From JADJPL01 sp964607915 (GTDB lineage Bacteria; Bacteroidota; Bacteroidia; Chitinophagales; Saprospiraceae), in the NCBI GenBank assembly GCA_964607915.1, contig CAZSMU010000055.1, positions 1 through 22,241 on the forward strand: a stretch of 22,241 nucleotides of DNA, written 5' to 3'. The position numbers and the translations under genes were made by a program. How positions within the stretch are numbered: position 1 is the first letter of the stretch; the number at the start of each line of letters is the position of its first letter. Below are positions 16,552 to 22,241 of the stretch, piece after piece. The notes below the pieces were generated by a model. That model did no database searches, was not told where the DNA came from, and saw only the letters and a list, made by a program, of their open reading frames with translations.

Positions 16552-16995
16552 TCAGGATATTTCTTTTTCTTCCTTACTGCTGACCGAGTAGTCGCGCACA
16601 AACTCTTCCGCCCTGGGGCGGAAGAGGGTAAACACGCCTACTCCCACAAGCATGAGCAGGTATAGGCTCATATTGGCGCTGATCATAGCGAACACCCCAA
16701 CGGTCAGTACCCCTGCCTCTACCATTGCCATGCGTACGAGGACGCGTTGCTGGTAGTGCTTCAAACGGGCATCAAGCGGCATATTCTTGGGTATGCGCTG
16801 TACCTGGTATCGGTTGAAATACCAGGCGGCGACACCCAAAAAGCATAGTATGGCTACCGGCAGCAGGGAAAAAAGCAGGTTAGAGGCGAAAAGATGCCCA
16901 CTTTTGTTCCCCATCATCAGGAAATAGATGACGCCGGCAAACAGGAGTTGGCCAATCAACAGGCCTAAAAATATAATCTGCGTTACCCGAATCAT
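16552..16995 (-). CDS. Small four-helix inner-membrane protein, unknown function
   Basis: Product of 147 aa that I do not recognise as a named family. Four hydrophobic segments are visible: about 5-27 (IIFLGLLIGQLLFAGVIYF), 38-60 (LLFSLLPVAILCFLGVAAWYF), 90-107 (VEAGVLTVGVFAMIS) and 110-125 (LYLLMLVGVGVFTLF). A basic loop (NRYQVQRIPKNMPLDARLKH) lies between the second and third, and the tail is charged (SSKEEKEIS). It starts 4 bp after the OPT transporter stop codon, so it is almost surely co-transcribed with the peptide transporters and may be an accessory to them. The neighbourhood is the only clue. Confidence 0.8.
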   Translation of the reverse strand: MIRVTQIIFLGLLIGQLLFAGVIYFLMMGNKSGHLFASNLLFSLLPVAILCFLGVAAWYFNRYQVQRIPKNMPLDARLKHYQQRVLVRMAMVEAGVLTVGVFAMISANMSLYLLMLVGVGVFTLFRPRAEEFVRDYSVSSKEEKEIS

Positions 16996-16999
16996 AGAC

Positions 17000-18952
17000 T
17001 TACTTTTTTCTGGCGTACAGCCAGAGGATTATGGTCAGCACACTGAAGGCGACCAGGCCACCCATATCCCCGAATACGCCCATGGCTTCCGGGTCAAACA
17101 GGCGGAGCTTGCTCAGTAGGCTGATGGGCGTCCCTTCCAGGGTAGTCCCTACCGTGTAGCCCAACATGGCAGCAATGATGATTCCGGTAATGGCACCTCC
17201 GGCGATTAATCCAGAACTGAACAATGCGCCCGGACCAATCTCCGATTCTTCCGTCTTGCTCTTCTCCTTGCGCTCGACAAACCACTTCACGAGGCCCCCA
17301 ATGAAAATCGGGGACGTAGTGGACAAGGGCAGGTAAGCTCCAACCGCAAAAGCCAGTGAGCTAATCCCGCAAAGCTCTACTACTGCCGCAATGCCCATAC
17401 CCGCAATGACCAGGCCCCAGGGCAGGTTCTGACTCAGCAGACCCTTGATTACCGTGGCCATAAGAGTCGCTTGCGGGGCAGGTAATGGATTGGGATGCTG
17501 TAAGGTCGCTTCTCCAACCCCCAGGGTGCGCTCCAGGAGCAACACGGTAAACCCGATGGCAATGGAGGAAGCCGTTACACCAATCATCAGGCCGAGTTGC
17601 TGCTTGATGGGCGTGCCGCCCACGAGAAAGCCCGTTTTTAAATCCTGCGAGGTCGCTCCGGCATTGGCAGAAGCGATACAGACCACCGCACCTACGACCA
17701 GAGCGATAGGCTGGTAGGCATCGTCCGTCCAGCCGAGGCCGAGAAAAATCAGGGAGGTAGCCATGAGCGTAGCAATCGTCATACCAGAGACAGGACTGGA
17801 AGAAGATCCAATCAAACCCACAATGCGGGACGCCACCGTGACGAAGAAGAACCCAAAGACGATGACCAACAGAGCAGAGAGCAGGTTCATCGGCATATTG
17901 GGCAGAAAGGCCATCAGTACAATCAGCGCCGCGCTGCCTACGAGTACCCACACCAACGGCAGGTCTTTTTCGGTGCGGCTCTGTTCGACTACCTGCCCGT
18001 TGCGGCTGTTGCGCAAATCGGCTAACGAATCGCGGAAGGCACTGACAATCGTAGGAAGTGTTTTAATCAGCGTGATGACCCCGCCAAAGGTGACGGCCCC
18101 GGCCCCGATATAGCGGATGTAGCGGCTCCAGATTTCCGAAGGCGACATATCGGCCACCAGACGCTGGGTCTCGGGCGGGAAGGGTACGGATAAACCACTG
18201 CCAATCAGAGTGATGAGCGGGATGAGTACCAGCCAGGACAACACGCCGCCCGCTACCATGACCCCTGCAATCCGGGGCCCGATGATGTAGCCCACCCCGA
18301 GTAACTCCGGCGTAATCTCCCCGTTAATGGTACCGTTGGGCAGAGCCGATTTTTTCCCAAAAACAACAGTGGGTGTATCTTTCCAAAAACCCAGAATAGA
18401 CATCAGGACTTTGTACAAAAAGGCAATGCCAAGCCCGTAATATACTTTCTGCGCAAGTGAACCGCCTTTTTCTCCTGCTACCAGCACGTCGGCACAAGCC
18501 GTCCCTTCCGGATAGGGAAGGTTCCCGTGTTCCTTGACAATTAAAGAACGCCGCAGCGGAATCATGAACAATACCCCCAGAAAGCCGCCTACCAGGGCGA
18601 GCACAAAAATCTGGAAGTATTCAAAATACTGGGCACCCCCCTCCAGGAATAAGAGCGCAGGTACCGTGAATACAACCCCCGCAGCCACAGACTCCCCCGC
18701 AGAACCAATCGTCTGGACAATATTGCTTTCCAGAATGGTCGCTTTGCCCAGCTTTTTGAAAATAGAAATCGCCAGTACTGCAATCGGGATAGACGCGCTG
18801 ACCGTGAGGCCGACTTTCAGACCGAGATAGACCGTGGCTGCCCCAAAAATAATGCCCAGCAAGGAACCGAGCAGAATGGCCTTGGGCGTGAATTCCGGGA
18901 TGAAATCCTTCGCGGAAATATAGGGTTGAAAGGATGATTTCGGTGTTTCCAT
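17000..18952 (-). CDS. OPT-family oligopeptide transporter
   Basis: Product of 650 aa from the ATG at 18952. This start lies 7 bp after the upstream POT gene; an ATG six codons earlier would overlap that gene. The protein is hydrophobic throughout, with about 15 membrane segments. Family markers include the N-terminal FTPKAILLGSLLGIIFG, the GLKVGLTVSASIPIAVLA segment, the NLPYPEGTACADVLVAGE motif near residue 145, and SANAGATSQDLKTGFLVGG. OPT proteins import oligopeptides, or metal-chelate complexes in some branches, using the proton gradient; which substrate is used here cannot be told from the sequence. It is placed between a POT transporter and a small membrane protein in one transcription unit. 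Confidence 0.94.
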   Translation of the reverse strand: METPKSSFQPYISAKDFIPEFTPKAILLGSLLGIIFGAATVYLGLKVGLTVSASIPIAVLAISIFKKLGKATILESNIVQTIGSAGESVAAGVVFTVPALLFLEGGAQYFEYFQIFVLALVGGFLGVLFMIPLRRSLIVKEHGNLPYPEGTACADVLVAGEKGGSLAQKVYYGLGIAFLYKVLMSILGFWKDTPTVVFGKKSALPNGTINGEITPELLGVGYIIGPRIAGVMVAGGVLSWLVLIPLITLIGSGLSVPFPPETQRLVADMSPSEIWSRYIRYIGAGAVTFGGVITLIKTLPTIVSAFRDSLADLRNSRNGQVVEQSRTEKDLPLVWVLVGSAALIVLMAFLPNMPMNLLSALLVIVFGFFFVTVASRIVGLIGSSSSPVSGMTIATLMATSLIFLGLGWTDDAYQPIALVVGAVVCIASANAGATSQDLKTGFLVGGTPIKQQLGLMIGVTASSIAIGFTVLLLERTLGVGEATLQHPNPLPAPQATLMATVIKGLLSQNLPWGLVIAGMGIAAVVELCGISSLAFAVGAYLPLSTTSPIFIGGLVKWFVERKEKSKTEESEIGPGALFSSGLIAGGAITGIIIAAMLGYTVGTTLEGTPISLLSKLRLFDPEAMGVFGDMGGLVAFSVLTIILWLYARKK

Positions 18953-18959
18953 GATTGAT

Positions 18960-20531
18960 TTAATATACACCGTTCATACGGCGCTTTAGATAACGGGATA
19001 AGATCAACAGCAACAGGGCAGCGCCCAGCGTAATCTCGACGCCCCACAGGAGATAGACATCAATATAACCTACCAGGGCCTGGGCGGGGGCCACTTCCCC
19101 TTCTCCGGGCGCAGCGATCATCTGCCCGAGATACCCCGCGATTTTATGACCGAAAGAAATGGAAAGGAACCAGGTACCCATGACAAAGCCGACCGTTTTT
19201 GCCGGAGATAGCTTGGTGACCACGGAAAGCCCTACCGGGGAAAGGCTCAACTCGCCCGTCGTATGGAACAAATACATGAGTACGAGGTAGAAAACAGGGA
19301 TCAGGGTCCCTTCGTTGATCGTGCCCAGCACACTGCGTGCACCGCTTACTATGATAAAGTAACCCAAGGCCATTTGGAGCAGGGCCAGTATGAACTTGGT
19401 AGGGGTGCGCGGCTCGGCATTCGCTTGGTTGAGCCTGTTCCATATCCAGGTGAAGACCGGGGCGAGCAAAATGATGAACAGGGCATTGAGCGATTGAAAT
19501 TGAGAGGTTTCGAGGCCGTGCTTGTTGACGTATCTGTCCGTCAGGAAGTTGAGCGAACCACCCGCCTGTTCGAACAAAGTCCAAAAAATCATGTGGAAAA
19601 AGAAGAGGAACAAAAAGGCAACCAGGCGCTGACCTTCTATTTTGTCTTTGGAAAAATACAGCGATGAAATGAGGATATACCCGAGCACCCCTATGCCTAC
19701 CACAATCAAAATATAGCTTGTTATTCCTTCGTTATCAATTAAATATGCAAATACGGGCGCCGACAGCACAACGCCCAGCAACACGAGCCACTGGTTGGGG
19801 ATACCCAGAAAGCCAGGACGGTTGAGGGCTTCCGGATCGGGTGGGTTGCCCTGGTCGGCGTAATTGCGCATATTTCTCCAGAATACGACCAGGCCGAGGA
19901 GCATACCCGTGCCGGCGGCAGCAAAGCCCAAGGAATAATCATAGGTCTCTGCGAGATAGCCGCAGGTGAGCGGGGCGAGGAATGCCCCTACGTTGATACC
20001 CATGTAAAATATAGTGAAGGCACCATCTTTGCGCCGATCGTTGCGGTCGTAAAACGTGCCGAGAAAACTCGAGATATTCGGCTTGAAAAACCCGTTCCCT
20101 ATGGCGAGTATCGAGAGGCCGAGGAACAGAATCTGGGTGTTGTCCACCGTAGCGGCATTGGCGGCCATGGTAAACTGCCCGGCGGCCATGAGGATGGCGC
20201 CGAGGATGACCGCCCGGCGGAAGCCGAGGAGTCGGTCGGCGAGCATTCCGCCGACGATGGGGGCGGCATACAGCAGGGCGTTGAACGCCCCGTAAATCCC
20301 TACCGAACGGCCCTCAGCGGCCCCTTCGCCCAGACTGGCAAAAATTTCTTTGGAGATATAGAGTACGAGAAAAGCCCGCATGCCATAGAAGGAGAAGCGC
20401 TCCCACATTTCAGCAAAAAAAAGAGTGAATAAGGCTTTAGGATGTACTTTTCTTTGGGACAACACCGTCAGGGGAACCCATATCAGGACGAATGCCCAGC
20501 CGATAAGGAGCGATAACAATGCAGAACTCAT
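18960..20531 (-). CDS. POT-family proton-coupled peptide transporter
   Basis: Product of 523 aa. The proton-coupling motif ExxERFxxYG is present as EMWERFSFYG (residues 41-50), and the second POT signature reads FTIFYMGINVGAF. The segment GNGFFKPNISSFLG and the sugar-porter-like loop GGMLADRLLGFRRAV are also typical. About 14 hydrophobic segments are expected, including the extra pair found in bacterial POTs. An additional N-terminal helix (ALLSLLIGWAFVLIWVPLTV) precedes the conserved domain. POT transporters import di- and tripeptides with protons. It is the first gene of the three-gene peptide-uptake cluster; its upstream region includes a degenerate palindromic element and the assembly gap, and I could not find a convincing promoter box there. 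Confidence 0.95.
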   Translation of the reverse strand: MSSALLSLLIGWAFVLIWVPLTVLSQRKVHPKALFTLFFAEMWERFSFYGMRAFLVLYISKEIFASLGEGAAEGRSVGIYGAFNALLYAAPIVGGMLADRLLGFRRAVILGAILMAAGQFTMAANAATVDNTQILFLGLSILAIGNGFFKPNISSFLGTFYDRNDRRKDGAFTIFYMGINVGAFLAPLTCGYLAETYDYSLGFAAAGTGMLLGLVVFWRNMRNYADQGNPPDPEALNRPGFLGIPNQWLVLLGVVLSAPVFAYLIDNEGITSYILIVVGIGVLGYILISSLYFSKDKIEGQRLVAFLFLFFFHMIFWTLFEQAGGSLNFLTDRYVNKHGLETSQFQSLNALFIILLAPVFTWIWNRLNQANAEPRTPTKFILALLQMALGYFIIVSGARSVLGTINEGTLIPVFYLVLMYLFHTTGELSLSPVGLSVVTKLSPAKTVGFVMGTWFLSISFGHKIAGYLGQMIAAPGEGEVAPAQALVGYIDVYLLWGVEITLGAALLLLILSRYLKRRMNGVY

Positions 20532-20572
20532 GCGTAATATGGTTTTAGTGGATCAATTAGGGCCGGGCTATT

Positions 20573-20710
20573 TTACCCTGTTGCCTTTCGGGCATGAAAC
20601 TACAAAAAAATGAAGTGTTTCTCCATTTTTGCCGTCGGAATAACTCCGCGGAAAAAGTTTGTCCAATAAAAAATCTTTTTTCCCTCCTCGCGGACTCCAC
20701 GCAACAAGTC
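20573..20710 (+). repeat. Intergenic palindromic element, copy E (degenerate)
   Basis: The right end is clear: ATCTTTTTTCCCTCCTCGCG followed by CACGCAACAAGTC ending at 20710. The middle aligns loosely to copy A (ATTTTTGCCGTC, ACTCCGCGGAAAAAG, TTTGTCCAATAAAA). The left arm (CCTGTTGCC and onward) is only faintly recognisable, so the left limit is approximate. It lies between the secreted-protein gene and the POT gene, both on the minus strand, directly against the scaffold gap. No other feature is evident in the 20532-20712 stretch. Confidence 0.6.
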
Positions 20711-20712
20711 TA

Positions 20713-20812
20713 NNNNNNNNNNNNNNNNNNNNNNNNNNNNNNNNNNNNNNNNNNNNNNNNNNNNNNNNNNNNNNNNNNNNNNNNNNNNNNNNNNNNNNNN
20801 NNNNNNNNNNNN
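20713..20812. other. Assembly gap of exactly 100 N
   Basis: A run of exactly 100 N is the conventional placeholder for a gap of unknown size. The sequence left of it ends AAGTCTA and the sequence right of it begins AAGTCTA, so the two flanks may simply overlap by 7 bases. Confidence 0.95.
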
Positions 20813-20816
20813 AAGT

Positions 20817-21950
20817 CTATTCATTCACCTTCACTACTTTGTATTCCCAGTGTGTTCCCTGGTTACTCATCTGCAACAGATATATTCCGGGGGGATACCC
20901 TGCGGTATTGATTTCCAGGATGCGCTGCCCTGCCGGAATGGGGTAGGATCCGACTTGTTTTCCTTGCCAGGATAGGCATGTGAGGCGGGCATTAGCCGAA
21001 AGCGAGGGGGGTACCTGAACCGTGAGGGTAGTCTGGCAGGGGTTTGGAAAGGCGCGGATGCCGTCGGTATAGGTATTGATGGAAAATACCCGGATAAGGT
21101 CAGACGGCGTTTCGGTGCCGCTGAAGTCTATCTGTCGCAGGCGATAGTAGTTGATGCCGGGAAAAGGGTAGGCGTCTTCAAAGCGGTAATGCGCAGGGCC
21201 TTCGTGGTTGCCGATACCGGGTACTTCGCCGATTTTGCGGAACGAAGTGCTGTCAAAACTGCGTTCCACGTCAAATCGCGCGTTGTCCCGCTCCGAGACG
21301 CTGGTCCATTGCAGGGTTATGCCCTGGTCGTGTGCATCCCCGTAAAAGCGGATGAGCTCTACGGGCAGGAGGATAGCATTGCCCGACAGGGTGACATCGT
21401 CTATGCGGACCGTAGCGGCCAATCCGGCAGGATTCTGTTGGTAGAAAAAAACGCGAAACTCAAGGATTCCACCTTCTTTACAGGTAATAGCCCGGGAAGC
21501 GGAAAACCCGCTGCATGAGCCAACCGTAGGGAGGCTAGTAGTGGCGAGCAGGGCAAACTCGCCCCCGTCGGAGGAATAGTGGATGGACATGCCGGCCGGG
21601 CTGAACGACGAGGAACGGCTATAGTTCAGAGAAAATTGGCTGATTTGAAGCACCTGCCCGGGTTTTGCCTGTACGCGAAAGCTGAAATAGTAGCCCATAT
21701 TGGGTTCCGTAGAGGTAGGCCAGAAGTTGGAGGCCCAGGTTTTTAGTCCGGCGCATGCGTTGGGGCTGCCGATACTGTTGGCTTTGACCAAGGTGGCTGC
21801 GCCCAGCTCGGCACTTGGATGCAGGATAGAGGGTGCGATGGACCCGGAGGGTACCGAGGGAGTGTTTTCGAAGTCCCAGGCAGCGATGGTTTGACCTGGT
21901 ATATTGGTTTGAGACAGTATTAGGGCAAGGAGGAGAAAGGCATATTTCAA
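20817..21950 (-). CDS. Secreted protein with T9SS C-terminal sorting domain
   Basis: Product of 377 aa from a TTG at 21950, chosen because it gives a clean signal peptide (MKYAFLLLALILSQTNIPGQ). An in-frame ATG at 22064 would add 38 residues rich in Cys, Gln and Arg that do not look like a signal sequence. The mature protein opens with AAWDFE and a beta-rich domain of about 190 residues (YYFSFRVQAKPGQVLQISQF ... VRIDDVTLSGN), lectin/jelly-roll-like in appearance. A short Ig/FN3-like segment follows (LPVELIRFYGD ... LQWTSVSERDNARFDVERS). The last 75 residues are a type A sorting domain: IRAFPNPCQTTLTVQVP, then GIYLLQMSNQG and a terminal YKVVKVNE. It should be exported by Sec, then through SprA, and anchored or released at the surface. 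The ligand is unknown. Its TAG stop overlaps the repeat-end sequence AAGTCTA. Confidence 0.88.
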   Translation of the reverse strand: MKYAFLLLALILSQTNIPGQTIAAWDFENTPSVPSGSIAPSILHPSAELGAATLVKANSIGSPNACAGLKTWASNFWPTSTEPNMGYYFSFRVQAKPGQVLQISQFSLNYSRSSSFSPAGMSIHYSSDGGEFALLATTSLPTVGSCSGFSASRAITCKEGGILEFRVFFYQQNPAGLAATVRIDDVTLSGNAILLPVELIRFYGDAHDQGITLQWTSVSERDNARFDVERSFDSTSFRKIGEVPGIGNHEGPAHYRFEDAYPFPGINYYRLRQIDFSGTETPSDLIRVFSINTYTDGIRAFPNPCQTTLTVQVPPSLSANARLTCLSWQGKQVGSYPIPAGQRILEINTAGYPPGIYLLQMSNQGTHWEYKVVKVNE

Positions 21951-22176
21951 GAGGTCGCCACCGAAAAAAATACTGTCCGGCTTATTCGGTTTTCTTGTCT
22001 GGAAGCAGTGAAAGCGCTGCGATATACTGCACTGTGGCACCATGGGAGTAAGCCATACCTTCATAATCGAAGAGTTTAGTTTTAATCCGGGTGCTTCTCA
22101 GGAGGAAGATACGTCAGCGGGGTTGTGTGATAAGTTCTTTTTCGGCCAATTTCAGTTTTTTGCCATGTAGCGGGCT

Positions 22177-22193
22177 TAGACTGCAAAAGTCTA
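22177..22193. repeat. Small palindrome abutting copy G
   Basis: TAGACT and AGTCTA form a 6-bp stem around GCAAA. Both halves equal the outermost bases of the palindromic element (TAGACT.../...AGTCTA), and copy G begins 3 bp later. It may be what remains of a collapsed copy. Outside this and copy G, the 21951-22176 stretch upstream of the secreted-protein gene holds nothing that I can identify. Confidence 0.4.
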
Positions 22194-22196
22194 TTA

Positions 22197-22241
22197 GACT
22201 TGTTGCGCGGGGTCAGCGAGGAGGGAAAAAAGAGTCATTTT
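22197..22241 (-). repeat. Intergenic palindromic element, copy G (cut by window edge)
   Basis: Reads GACTTGTTGCGCGGGGTCAG, then GAGGAGGGAAAAAAGAGTCA, up to the window end. This is the reverse complement of the right arm of copy A (GACTC before the T run), with only a few differences, so the element lies in minus orientation and continues beyond the window. Confidence 0.85.

Noticed and set aside
1..22241. tRNA or rRNA genes and CRISPR arrays
   Set aside because: No cloverleaf-like or rRNA-like sequence and no evenly spaced direct repeats were seen; the repeated elements are dispersed and palindromic.

Overview
The window looks like a chromosomal segment of a Bacteroidota bacterium, possibly Saprospiria-like, though the class cannot be fixed by eye. 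The evidence is a full-length SprA translocon of the type IX secretion system (T9SS), a secreted protein with a T9SS C-terminal sorting tail, Bacteroidota-type promoters (-7 TAnnTTTG) and almost no Shine-Dalgarno sequences. It is moderately GC-rich and contains one 100-N scaffold gap.

Layout. Positions 1-1985, minus strand: a sensor kinase followed by an OmpR-type response regulator that runs off the left edge. 2282-9607, minus: sprA (2441 aa). 9989-10585, minus: ruvA, divergent from purD (10679-11956, plus). 12239-16536, plus: an envelope-chaperone cluster of a 655-aa double-parvulin isomerase, a 286-aa probable lipoprotein and SurA. 16552-20531, minus: a tight cluster of a POT-family peptide transporter, an OPT-family transporter and a small four-helix membrane protein. 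20817 to about 21950, minus: the T9SS cargo protein.

Functional links. The isomerase/SurA cluster would escort outer-membrane beta-barrels such as SprA through the periplasm. SprA is the exit pore for proteins with sorting tails like the one at 20817-21950. POT and OPT suggest a peptide-scavenging lifestyle. ruvA and purD are housekeeping genes.

Most unusual signal. A family of about 159-bp imperfect palindromes occupies nearly every sizeable intergenic space: 2083-2241, 9803-9961, 11976-12134, a degenerate copy at about 20573-20710, a lone arm at 494-534 and a copy cut by the window edge at 22197-22241. One copy has perfect 25-bp terminal inverted repeats; two copies have exactly the same length. 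The five copies whose surroundings are complete all sit between co-directional genes, 0 to about 40 bp after a stop codon (for the copy beside the scaffold gap this assumes the gap is spurious). None lies in the divergent ruvA-purD promoter region. They could be a MITE-like mobile element, a REP-like element or a 3'-end/terminator structure. The scaffold gap falls exactly at the end of one copy.
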